A stretch of DNA of 64,000 nt from Leptidea sinapis (lineage: Eukaryota; Arthropoda; Insecta; Lepidoptera; Pieridae), in the NCBI RefSeq assembly GCF_905404315.1, contig NC_066269.1, positions 15,630,501 through 15,694,500 on the forward strand, given 5' to 3'. Positions 46,316-55,925 of this stretch are shown here, one piece after another. Under the pieces are notes generated by a model. The model had not been told where the DNA came from. It did no database searches and worked only from the letters and a program-made list of their open reading frames with translations. A program made the translations under genes and the position numbers. How positions within the stretch are numbered: position 1 is the stretch's first letter; every line of letters starts with the position of its first letter.

Positions 46316-47596
46316 GAGACACAACCACAAAACCCTAACGCCAAACGACAACATTGGATGTCAAAAGAGACATGGAAGCTAGTGGATGATCGTAGAAGTT
46401 TGAAAGCCAGTGGAGCAACAGTATCTGAACTTAATAAAATAAGTGCTTTGATACAGGCCGAATATAGACACGACCGAAACAGTGCTTTAGCAAAGATATG
46501 TGAAGAACTTGAACAGCACTCCATTAAGTATGAAACAAGGGATCTCCATAATAAGATACGCTTTCTAACTCACACGTTTAAGCCGAAAACCTGGGCCATA
46601 GAGAACTCCGTTGGTGCAACAATAACAGAAATAAAGGAAATTGTTACTATGTGGAGGAATTACTGTAAATCACTGTTTTCCGATAGCAACACTGTGCAGA
46701 ACGACATCGGCGCGGTATTTTGTGTTGATGAACAAGAACCTTCAATATTGAAAGATGAAGTACGTGCTGCAGTCCTGCGTCTTAAGAGCAATAAGGCCGT
46801 GGGAGTTGATGACTTGCCTATAGAAGTTTTTAAGGCCATGGGAGAAACGGGGGTTGAGGTCTTACACACTATCTGCTGCAAAATTTGGGAAACAGGGTGT
46901 TGGCCAATTGAATGGTCACATTCCTTATTCATTCCGCTGCATAAGAAAGGCTCTACGAAAAAATGCAATTACTATAGACTGATTTCTCTTACATCCCATG
47001 CCAGCAAGGTACTACTCCACATCTTGAATACAAGACTTCAGGTCTATTTGTCACATCAAATCGCACCCGAACAAGCTGGTTTCGTTAAGGGTAGAGGAAC
47101 ACGAGAGCAAATACTTGTGATCCGTCAAATCATAGAGAAAGCTAGGGAGTTCAATACCCCTCTATACATCTGCTTTGTTGATTTTCGGAAAGCATTTTAT
47201 ACTGTTAAATGGACAAAACTTTGGCACGTACTATCACAAATGGGAATACCTCGGCATTTGATACAACTCGTCAAAAGATTACACATAGATGGTACAGCAG
47301 CTGTTCGGGTGGACGAAATAGACTCGACAAATTTCAAAACAGAGGGTGGCGTTCGACAAGGGTGTATCCTTTCACCTTTACTATTCAACATTTACACCGA
47401 GCACATAATGCGGATTGTTCTCGAGGACTGGGATAAAGGCATATCTGTCGGAGGGCGCAAAATTTGTAATCTCAGATATGCGGACGACCCTACACAATTT
47501 GCCCAATCAAAGGAGGATATTGAAGAACTACTAACACGTTTGGAAATAACCAGCTTTGATTCGGACTGGCCATCAACAGAGTTAAAACCAAGATGA
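46316..47596 (+). pseudogene. RTE LINE reverse transcriptase domain
   Basis: The reverse transcriptase of the RTE element, open for 412 residues from 46358; coding similarity starts earlier ('NPNAKRQHWMSKETW'). Landmarks are 'LKSNKAVGVDDLPIEVFK' (about 142), 'PLHKKGSTKKCNYYRLISL' (about 194, usually NYRGISL or similar), 'EQAGFVKGRGTREQI' (about 238), motif A 'CFVDFRKAFYTVKW' (about 273), 'GGVRQGCILSPLLFNIY' (about 333) and motif C 'LRYADDPTQFA' (about 372). Catalytic Asp residues in VDF and YADD are kept, but the second conserved Asp of motif A (KAFD) is Tyr. The frame leaves the coding sequence at about 47563; the true continuation 'GLAINRVKTKMMIVDR' is one frame over. Confidence 0.88.
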
Positions 47597-48330
47597 TGAT
47601 AGTAGACCGCGTAAATAGCAACAGGGTAGAATTTCAACACATTGCCAACTGTGAGGTGGTGCCAACCTACACCTATCTTGGTTCTACTATCTCCAATACT
47701 GGAGGTTGCGAGCTGGAAATCCGAAGGCGATGTGCTATAACCAGATCTGCGGTAGAGAAGATCAATAAGATCTGAAAGGACAGAAGGATCACCAAAACCA
47801 CCAAGGTTCGACTTATGAGGTGTCTTGTTTTTCCAATCTTCCTCTACGGGGCTGAAACCTGGTCCCCTAGAAATCAAGACCGCCGCAAAATTGATGCCTT
47901 AGAGATGTGGTGTTGGAGACGACTCCTGAAGATCCCTTGGACGGCTTTCCGAACCAACAATTCCATCTTAAAAGAACTGAAGATAAAAGAAAGGCTATCG
48001 TCGACTGTACATCTACGAATTCTGAAGTTCTTTGGTCACATCTCCAGAAATGAAGGATCGATTGAGCGGTTGATAGTGCAGGGGAAGGTGGAGGGCAAAA
48101 GAGCGAGAGGACGCTCACCCACACGATGGACGGACGTTATCAAAACAGTGACCCAGACACCTATTGTGTAGTGCTCCCGCAATGCTGCAAACCGTCAAAA
48201 GTGGAGGAGCATCGCGAGGGAGGCAGTGCGACCCATAACTGTGGAGACCAACGGCGACTAATGTTGCGTCATCTTGGCAACCACGACTACTCTGACAAGA
48301 GTGAACGATTGAGAAGAAGAATATTTTAAC
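47560..48330 (+). pseudogene. RTE LINE C-terminal region
   Basis: Follows the reverse transcriptase after a frameshift. It reads 'KMMIVDRVNSNRVEF', 'CEVVPTYTYLGSTISNTGG', 'IRRRCAITRSAVEKINKI' then TGA, and continues 'TKTTKVRLMRCLVFPIFLYG', 'ETWSPRNQDRRKIDALEMW' and 'RILKFFGHISRNEGSIERL', ending with 'GRSPTRWTDVIK' and a stop at 48169-48171. This is the usual RTE end. One stop and one frameshift make it inactive. Confidence 0.83.
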
Positions 48331-48561
48331 GATGTTATATTCTTTACAGTGCCTGAGTGAATAAGTTTGTTCGCAGCTACTTAGTGTACGGTTTGGAAAT
48401 CTGCTCTGCTGAGCCGTTAAATTACACTTAAGTTTGTAGAAAATCAGACTACAAAATTTTATGACCAGTTGCAGTACATATGCTAATTAATATGGTGCGA
48501 AAATATCAAAACAAATAACAGATATAATAATAGTTATTTATGCAAATGCGCATGACCTATC

Positions 48562-48637
48562 ATCATGGAAATCTTTGGAGGAGGCCTTTGTCCAGCAGTG
48601 GACGTCTTCCGGCTGATGATGGTGATGATGATGATGC
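48562..48637 (+). mobile_element. RTE-type LINE 3' end fragment
   Basis: 'CATGGAAATCTTTGGAGGAG', 'CAGCAGTGGACGTCTTCCGG' and a GATGATG tail. It immediately precedes the double-hairpin element. Confidence 0.68.
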
Positions 48638-48935
48638 AACTGTTGTGTAATAAGAGGTATTAAAATACGAATGTGGGTTTATCACACGAGGCAAAACCGA
48701 GTGTGATAATAGTATCACATGAGTGCTTTAATACCTAATTATCAACAGTTGCATACAAGACTTTATCAACACCCATGATGTGAATCCTCTATAAACGATT
48801 CTGAAACAGTTAGCTTAACATTAAAAAAGCCAGTCCTAGTAACGATTACATCATCCAAACGAGTGTTGTAATGAAAACGGATGATGTAATGTTGTACTGA
48901 ATTGAATTGCAACACTCAACACTGGATCATGTAGT
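48636..48935 (+). mobile_element. Double-hairpin foldback element, copy 1
   Basis: It starts 'GCAACTGTTGTGTAATAAGA' and first forms a hairpin of GGTATTAAAAT...GCTTTAATACC within AACTGTTG...CAACAGTT. After a spacer that contains 'TAGTAACGATTACATCATCC' it has a second, decayed hairpin ending in 'CAACACTCAACACTGG'. It is the inverted relative of 54440-54672. It has an extra TATCACACGAGG/GTGTGATA hairpin inside the first one. Non-coding. Confidence 0.7.
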
Positions 48936-48939
48936 TAAC

Positions 48940-49385
48940 AATTGAACTTTAAAAATATTAGACGTTTCTGTATTAAGCTGTTTATAAATGTTATAATTTA
49001 TAGTCTAAACTCTAAATCATAAGGTCCTTCACAATAATATCATTTCTCTTTGACAGCGGATGCTTATGTCACAGACAGGCACTGATATTTTTGGTTTCAA
49101 TTATATTATATCTTGGAGGCATTTACAATATCCAATAAGAAATGTTTTCAACAACATCACAAAATGAATACTGAATGACTTTTCTCTGTCAACATAACGA
49201 AAGCCAACTGTATTATCCAAAAATAAAAATATTAAAATTCATTTGTAACACGCTTTTTATTCCTTATAATATATTTTATTGAAACGTGTGTACCAACAAT
49301 ACAATTATTTCTGTATCTATCGAAATGGTAACCGAATATATTTGAAACAAAAAAGTCAACTAGAGCTGATTGGTTGAAATCTTAA
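48940..49385. other. AT-rich DNA, unassigned
   Basis: No gene or repeat recognised. Confidence 0.4.
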
Positions 49386-49389
49386 TATA

Positions 49390-49830
49390 TAATATATTTC
49401 TTTTATGCGTCTGTTGTAACTGAACTCCTCCTAAACGGCTGGACCGATTTTAATGAAACTTTATGTGTGTCTTCAGGTGGATTCTAGATTGGTTTAGATT
49501 CACAATTACCTCCTAAACGGCTGAACTGATTTTGATGATTTTTTGTGTGTTCCAGTGAATTTGAGATTGGTTTAGATTCTCAATTCCGTCCATATAATAT
49601 AATTCTCCTGCTCATGTGTATGTAAGTGAACTCCTCATAAACGGCTGGACCGATTTTGATGATTTTTCTGTGTGTTCCAGTGAATTTGAGATTGGTTTAG
49701 ATTCTCAATTCCGTCCATATAATATAACTCTCCTGCTCTTGTGTATGTTAGTAAACTCCTCCTAACGGCTTGTCAGATTTTTCAAATTTAAGACGTGTGT
49801 ACAGGACAACGCCTTCGGTTCCACTCGTAT
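49390..49830 (+). repeat. Tandemly repeated block with 'AAACGGCTGGACCGATTT' units
   Basis: The words 'AAACGGCTGNACNGATTTT' start at 49433, 49515, 49639 and, mutated, 49763, giving periods of 82, 124 and 124 bases. Units at 49515 and 49639 are almost identical across 'GATTGGTTTAGATTCTCAAT'. The core words are those of Helitron-like repeats in the window (33.9 kb), so it is probably an internally expanded one. Confidence 0.72.
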
Positions 49831-49834
49831 ATTA

Positions 49835-50640
49835 TATTTATTTTGTTAGAAAAGTTAAAATGACTCAGTTGTCCCGGTTGTCTTCCTAGCTGCTATTACT
49901 AAAAGTAAATAAAATTTAGTAACTACTACTATGCTACTAACTATTATTTTAATTTTTAATCCATCGGCCTAATAACTTTTCATATCCATGCACAAAACGA
50001 AGGAAGGGGAGACCATGGAGAAACTTCTTATACCTAACTTTTTTATGTTACTGTTACTTTTAATATTTTAATTAACATAGATTTAAATAAAATGGTATAC
50101 CTAGTTGTTTATAATGCATTTAAAAACATGTGTAAAGAAATAATAAAGCTCTTTTTATTGTATTTATTATCTATGCATTACGCGAAATAAAAGGAAAAAT
50201 AAAATAGAATGAAAACTTTTCGTATGAGAAAATGTTAGAATTTTGTTAAACTTACCAGCGTTTCAATCCCAATATGAATATACCCAGATTTTCTTTCAAA
50301 TATCAATACTGTGATATTGCTGTATAATATTATAATAGTCACAATGTTGTTATAAATGATATCGTGCGTTAAGAGGGAGCTAATCGTCTGGAAACCAACG
50401 AGAGAAGTTAAGCGGCTATTTTCCTATTAAGACGTGTAGTATGTAAGTGTTTTTATAATGTATAACAGTGACTCTGCTAAGTAGTTTTAACTATTTTCAT
50501 ATAAACTATTTATTTATAGATCTGATAGATCGGGCTTAAAATATTACGAAACATTATTAAAATGAATACAAAATAGTAAAAATACATGCAAAAATGGTTA
50601 AATTGTATAAAAAAGGTAAATTACCTTTTTTAGTCTTGTC
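49835..50640. other. AT-rich DNA, unassigned
   Basis: Nothing recognised. Confidence 0.4.
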
Positions 50641-50643
50641 TTA

Positions 50644-50959
50644 CGGCCGTTGCAAATATTCAGTCTAACTCTTACTTGAGATAAAAATCTTAACTATCGT
50701 TGACTTTTCTGTCCCAATAAACTTATCGACGGTAACTCACCTTATCCGTGCATGCTGTCTGATATTGGGACGACCGCGACGTATAGCTTACCAGCGATAT
50801 AAAATTTGTATGGAAATTGCAATTCACGCGTCCTAATATAAGGCGATAAGAATGACTTATCGGGTATATTGGGACAGCTTCAAATTATTGGTAGCTAATT
50901 ACTGACAGTAGAAGGTAGTAATTTATCTCTATCTGTACATAGTATATTGGGAACGGCCG
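50644..50959. mobile_element. 316-bp MITE flanked by TTA duplication
   Basis: Terminal inverted repeats begin CGGCCGTTGCAAATAT and end ATATTGGGAACGGCCG (three differences in 16). TTA stands directly on both sides (50641-50643 and 50960-50962). A 3-bp TTA duplication suggests PIF/Harbinger mobilisation. The interior is non-coding with several TATTGGGAC words on either strand. Confidence 0.75.
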
Positions 50960-51419
50960 TTAGTTGATCGTGAAATTGAGTTTTATTTGGTGGCAAGATG
51001 ACAGGTTTGAAATTAAGGATACGATTTCTGACAGTCGGACTAAACACTTTATGAAAAATTCTTATTTTACAATTAGTTACGCGATTAATTCGAAGAATGT
51101 TCGTTAGTTTACGTAGTTACTTTCAATCACGAATAGGATTGCAATACTTATATATAGATCATCATATATTTAAGGCATGCTAAGTGTAATTTATAAGCAC
51201 AAGTTGTATAGAACCTGTAGAAGCTAATTTCCAATATTGAACGTATAGTTTAAATTATACCGTCCTTCGAAATGGCCTGTTATGACATCGTCCCATAGGA
51301 TATCCAATTAGTAGGTAATATGGGAGTGACGAACTTTAGTTGTAGAGCTGACGCAAATCCCATTACTTGAGGGTTTGTATTATAATATTGTTAGAAACAC
51401 AAGAATTACTTTCAAGACG

Positions 51420-51459
51420 TGACGTCACCTCTCCCGACTTCACGAGACCGCTATATAAG
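51420..51459 (+). promoter_or_regulatory. Promoter-like block: CRE palindrome and TATA box
   Basis: TGACGTCA (a cAMP-response element consensus) lies at 51420-51427 and TATATAAG at 51452-51459, 24 bases later. Downstream DNA to 51600 is GC-richer than the surroundings. A start of transcription would be expected near 51480-51490. Sequence pattern only. Confidence 0.45.
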
Positions 51460-51507
51460 CAGTAGCAGAACTGAAGGCTTAGAGGGCACCTAGGTTTTAC
51501 GTGAGTC

Positions 51508-51548
51508 CCACATAACCAACGCAGACTTAGGCTGCGTTGGTTATGTGG
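51508..51548. other. Perfect 17-bp hairpin in the putative leader
   Basis: Arms 51508-51524 and 51532-51548 are exactly complementary, with a 7-base loop ACTTAGG. If transcribed it would be a strong RNA stem 13 bases before the first downstream start codon of the short reading frame. Confidence 0.8.
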
Positions 51549-51560
51549 AATGCATACCGC

Positions 51561-51843
51561 ATGAGCATTGACCACCTCCCTCCCGTCGTTATCCCGGAGG
51601 GTAGCCCTTTCCCTTTGTTTGAGCGCAAAAAAAAAAGATAAAAAAGTTGGTGACCATTACTTCGTTTGTCGTCGGACTGTGAACATCTCACCGAAGCTCT
51701 GCCCATTTACGTATTGGCTGTTTGTAGCGAGTAATTATAAAAAAAAATTGTTGACAGTAACAGATGGACAGGGTGAAGACGTCTTTATAGGGCAACGTCT
51801 CCATATCGTCGAAACATTATCGCTGCAATCGTTGACTAGTTAG
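51561..51843 (+). CDS. Uncertain short coding region after the promoter-like block
   Basis: I do not recognise this product. ATG at 51561 opens 'MSIDHLPPVVIPEGSPFPLF' then ERKKKR and a stop at about 51639-51641 (26 residues). A tiny upstream frame (MHTA, 51550-51564) has its TGA overlapping this ATG. The run of A at 51629-51638 is followed in another frame by 'KKVGDHYFVCRRTVN' and on to 'LHIVETLSLQSLTS' with a stop at 51841-51843, so a frame change in the A run would give about 95 residues. It may be a first exon, the start of an LTR-type element, or chance. GC content is higher than the surroundings. No domain seen. Confidence 0.25.
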
Positions 51844-52169
51844 GACGTTAATCTGCCCGATTTCTGTTCGAATATTAGTCATTGTGTTGTTTGAAATATA
51901 TTCTTAGAAGTTTAAACACAATGATCCATTTCATTTATTAAAAGTTAGTTATTTCGATGTTAGCTTGTTTGTGAATTTTTAGTAGGTGGTATTAAAACTT
52001 GTCACTTGTTATAAAAAGCCCTTGTTGACCTTTTTTGCAGGATTTGATTTTAAAGCTTGTTTATGTGGAAACCTGACAAATATAAACCAGACATTGAATA
52101 ATACTCACCTATAATAACTGGATTGTTATTATCATTGACATCCCCTAAGTATACTCAGCCACAAATTAT

Positions 52170-52250
52170 TATCACCCCCACAATCTGAATATGTGGCCGT
52201 CCTACACAGTGCGGTTTTGAAGGAACTGTGAGTTGAGCTATTTAACATGA
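52170..52250 (+). mobile_element. LINE-A fragment
   Basis: 'AATATGTGGCCGTCCTACAC' and 'AGTGCGGTTTTGAAGGAAC', matching LINE-A 3135-3085 (minus), then an internal deletion to 'GAGCTATTTAAC'. Short and rearranged. Confidence 0.6.
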
Positions 52251-52254
52251 TATA

Positions 52255-53210
52255 TTTTAGTTGCCGCGACGTTACCTGCGTGTACGATTTAAAGCAATAA
52301 AAACATATGAATAATATACCTATATTTTAACTCCAGAGTAACTTCATAAGAAATTTGCATTAAGTAGCATTCAGCTGGGGACCGAGCCAATGGCCTTGAG
52401 GAATCGACCGGAGCTAGGTTACCTCTCTCGCACAAGATTGTTATAGTTTTATTCAAGAATAAGAAGCATTTTTAATTTATTACAAACATAATAAAATTTT
52501 CCTTATTATAACAAAACTATCTCATGTTAAATAGTATTGGTTTACAATTAATACATTTTCGTAATTTTTTTATCTACATTGAATTATTAGCATGGCTCAA
52601 ACTGTAAAAGTTAGAGGTAGTTTGGTGAATTTTTTTTCGCACTGTCTATAAAAAATAGAAATGTAAAGAAAAATAATGAATTATATAAACCGTCAAGAAA
52701 TGGTTTCAATTATGCGCTATGATGGCGATTTCCTGGGATAGCGGCCTTAAATGCCTCTTTTCTTAGAATAAGATACCAACCTTATTAGAAAGTAGAGAAC
52801 TCATTAATCAAGATGTCACTCTAAGTTAGACGAGGGATGGACAGCGGTGAGTAGGACAATACGTCTATTTGTAATTACTATTACTACTATCATTTCAATA
52901 ATTAACATAATATGGAACTACCAGAACAACCAAAAAAGGAATATTATACAAAAATGCCATAAGAATCATTGGAAAGTACTCTAAACAGATTAATTAAAAT
53001 TTTCTAATGCTGAATTCAGTATAATCCCTAAGACAAACAACCCATCCAATGTGTTAAAAATATCTAGAAAGTATTTATTGTTTCTAAGACAATTCCCAAT
53101 TACACTATGTAAATATTTCTTGGTAAAGCTTTGTGATTAAACAGGCCTAGAAACTTAATCAGTTTTGTATTTTTTTTAGGTTTGCGTATAACAATCAAAT
53201 TCAAGTCCAC
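52255..53210. other. Mostly unassigned; possible old LINE piece near 52.9 kb
   Basis: 'YKNAIRIIGKYSKQIN'-like words at 52948-53000 recall the QKRAIRII block of LINE C-termini. Too decayed to call. The rest is AT-rich. Confidence 0.3.
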
Positions 53211-53215
53211 TTTCT

Positions 53216-53300
53216 CCTGATTCTTCTGGTGTCACACGAGAGTACGGGCCGCGGTGATTAACTGACCCGTATGTATTCTCGTTTGTCCTCCTCTCCCATA
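53216..53300 (+). mobile_element. LINE-A extreme 3' end
   Basis: 'CCTGATTCTTCTGGTGTCAC' and 'CTCGTTTGTCCTCCTCTCCC', the last 85 bases of the family. Confidence 0.65.
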
Positions 53301-53447
53301 TCGATAAACGTTTTTGTAATCATGATTGCAAGGTTAACCTTCATACCTCATTCCTATAACATCACTTTCACTTCACACAAACACACAAGTTTGTGAACTT
53401 GTGTGTTCTTGATGTGCAAGACAATGAAAAATACTTAATGCCACAAT

Positions 53448-53640
53448 GAGCCACAACCTGAGAGTTGAACAAGGCATACCAAGATATACGAAACATGCGT
53501 CACTCGAACGTTTGGCTCAGTTGGAAGAGCACTTGTATGGAACCCGAGAGGTCGCGGGTTTGAGTCCCACATCGTCCCTTAAATTTTGGTTACATATTTA
53601 ATTTGTATAATTAATCCCAAAAGTGAGAGATACTTTAAAA
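53448..53640 (+). repeat. tRNA-like SINE (SINE-T), best complete copy
   Basis: The head 'GAGCCACAACCTGAGAGTTG' leads to a tRNA-like core at 53506-53577 and a tail 'ATTAATCCCAAAAGTGAGAG'. The core has the A-box region 'TGGCTCAGTTGGAAGAG' and the B-box region 'GCGGGTTTGAGTCCC', both internal Pol III promoter elements. D-stem GCTC/GAGC pairs. The acceptor arm has two mismatches in this copy. The presence of the same head and tail around several cores marks it as a SINE and not a single tRNA gene. Confidence 0.72.
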
Positions 53641-53741
53641 ACAATAAATTAAGTAATTATAAAGTATATTCAATTCGGACCGAGCTAAGCTGTCACCTTT
53701 TTCATCCTGTGTTATTGTTAAATTATGTTCTTGTATGTTTA

Positions 53742-54054
53742 GCTTCATTTTTATGAATATAAGGGACGAGACGATTAGGACGTTCAGCTGATATTAATTG
53801 ATACGCCCTGCCCATTACAATGCAAGGCCGCTCAGGATTCTTGAAAAACCCAAAAATTCTGAGTGACACTACAATTGCGCCCGTTACCTTAAGACTTAAG
53901 ATGTTAAGTCTCATTTGCCCAGTGATTTCACTAGCTACGGCGCCCTTCAGACCAAAACACAGTAATGTCTACACATTAATGTTTAGCGGCAGAAATAGAC
54001 GCATATTATGGGTACCACAATCTACCTGGCATCCTGTGCAAAGGAGCCTCCCTG
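53742..54054 (-). repeat. Repeat B near full-length copy
   Basis: From 'TTCATTTTTATGAATATAAG' to 'AAAGGAGCCTCCC' at the right end, about 313 bp with all blocks. Confidence 0.8.
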
Positions 54055-54439
54055 CTAAAAAGCTATCAGCTCATTTAAATTAAATGAAGAAATATAATAG
54101 TTTTCCAGTATTTTGTTTATTTCACAAAGTTGGCATCTATCATTCTTAACACAAACATTTGTTTTGCAGTCACAAATCTCCACTAATAAATGCTGCGTAA
54201 ATTATATAAAGTATTTTTCTTCACACGAGTTACTCTCATACATCACTTTGTTATTTCATTAGTTACTTTAACTTTGATGAATGAACTCCTAACGGGTTCC
54301 GTAGCTACAATCAGAAACCTGCGCAACGTATTACAATGTCACTGGGAAACCACCACTTGAACGAAGAATATTCAATGTTTTGCCCAAACGACTGCTGTTA
54401 CATATTTTATCTACACCCATGCTTTAAATTAAAACATCT

Positions 54440-54672
54440 AATGTCCTAATAACCATTACACCATCCAAACGAGTGTTGTAATGGAATTCAGTACAACATT
54501 TCAACACTCGTTTGGATGATGTAATGGTTACTAGGACTGGCTTTTTTAATGTTAGCAGTAATCTAACTGTTTTACATTAACTGTTGATAATCAGGTATTA
54601 AAACACTCTGGCGATACCATTATAACCCACATTCGTGTTTTAATACCCCTTATTACACAACAGTTGCATAAA
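54440..54672 (-). mobile_element. Double-hairpin foldback element, copy 2
   Basis: Hairpin 1: arms 54443-54478 and 54502-54537 match at 34 of 36 positions around a 23-base loop. Spacer: 'TGGCTTTTTTAATGTTAGCA'. Hairpin 2: 'AACTGTTGATAATCAGGTAT' pairs with the region ending 'TTATTACACAACAGTTGCAT' at 54672. It has the reverse orientation of copy 1 at 48.6 kb. No coding sequence. Confidence 0.78.
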
Positions 54673-55079
54673 TAATTATTAATTTTATATTACTACCATA
54701 GATTATATTTGTAATAAGTAATTATTATATTATATACGAAATATATTATTATATTATATTAAAGGCTTTAAAAACGCGTGTATTGTGTTACTATGATCAT
54801 ATAACGCCATTTCTTTCATATATTGCAAGCTTAAAATTCAGATACAAATATATTTTTTTAGTTACTCGTGTAAGGCATTAACTTTGTTATTTGACGTTTA
54901 GGTATTTTTGTTGCATCATTTCGCATATTAATATTTTGTAATTGAAATTATTTGTAGAAAGATAATGCTGTAAATGTTGATATAAAAGAGAGCCATTATA
55001 TTAATGATCAACCTTTTTCGAAGTGGTAAATGGTAAATGTAAAAATAAATAAAAAGTGCGTGCGTACAAAGTACATATG

Positions 55080-55365
55080 TCAGAAGTGAAACCTGCATTG
55101 TGCATAAACCTCTAAATTTCATAATTATAAAGTCCTGGTACTCGTTGCTAGCATGACATATGATTTCAACCGCTATGAAAGGCATTACTATCACCACTAA
55201 TATATATATGTTCTCCTGGTGTTTATGTAGTAATACGTCGTGCGCATGGCGTCAGAATATATCAAGGTATTCTCACGTCATACATAAGACAATCTCTTAT
55301 TCAACTATGATCACCTGGTACCAAAACACTGTATAATGCTTCCTATCTCATTATTTCCCATGTTA
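55080..55365 (-). repeat. Repeat F copy 2
   Basis: It pairs with 8400-8765. The minus-strand frame 55197-54928 (89 residues) begins 'MVIVMPFIAVEIICHASNEY' and QDFI, similar to the frame in the other copy. Downstream of QDFI the two frames no longer resemble each other. Confidence 0.65.
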
Positions 55366-55369
55366 AAAA

Positions 55370-55920
55370 TGTGTTATGTGTCTGCTCTTTTTACTGTCGC
55401 TTTTATTATATAGTGACATAGTCTTAGGCCATCGTGGCAAGAAAATATTATAATAATAAAAGAATATTATTATACCATGCTAAATACTAGAAAAAAGAGA
55501 GAGCAATGTGCAATACCGTCCAAAGCGGACTTGGAATGCATGGAAAGTCACTTGAGCGCCACATTATAGTTATGATATTATTAACAAATTTAATGAAAAT
55601 ATTGCCTCATTAAGTTTAAGTAAAATACAGTAAAAGCCTTCTTAACTTAGCCCTTACAAATATGGCGTTGTTTATTAGTAAAACAATATCAAACGTCACG
55701 CGAAGCTCTCCTTTGCAGCTTCTTTATCGAGAAAAATGTTACTGTCAGGAATCTTTAGATGACAAGCTAATATCGGGTCTCTTAAGAAATCTCAAGGACA
55801 AGAAGTTGTTTAGTTTCACCATGGAAATTAGCATATCTTAAATATTATAAATATTCATTTTCATAAAACCTTGTGATGTGATCATCGTGGCTCGTGTTCT
55901 CATGTACGAGTGTTGCCAGA
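55370..55920. other. Unassigned DNA
   Basis: No gene. The DNA is AT-rich with small open frames only. Confidence 0.35.
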
Positions 55921-55925
55921 GCGCT

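Larger units (their letters stand above)
45018..48345 (+). mobile_element. RTE-clade LINE, nearly full length but broken
   Basis: The largest element. The non-coding lead-in (45018-45280) has 'GCGACCCACCAATGGCGGTA' and is followed by endonuclease (45282-46240), reverse transcriptase (46300-47760) and a C-terminal region (47815-48300). The end after 48330 has no clear tail. The spelling of the endonuclease (TWNVRGL) and reverse transcriptase (LRYADD) and the 'WAGHI'/'FGHI'-type C-terminal block fit the RTE clade. Breaks are a TAA at 45636-45638, a frame change at 46240-46310, another near 47563, and a TGA at about 47773. Confidence 0.88.

Noticed and set aside
49390..49830. CRISPR-like array
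   Set aside because: Eukaryotic context, units too long and irregular; explained by tandem expansion of a dispersed repeat.
53506..53577. Functional tRNA gene
   Set aside because: The core lies in a repeated unit with constant head and tail, has acceptor mismatches and lacks a Pol III T-run terminator right after it; a SINE is the better reading.
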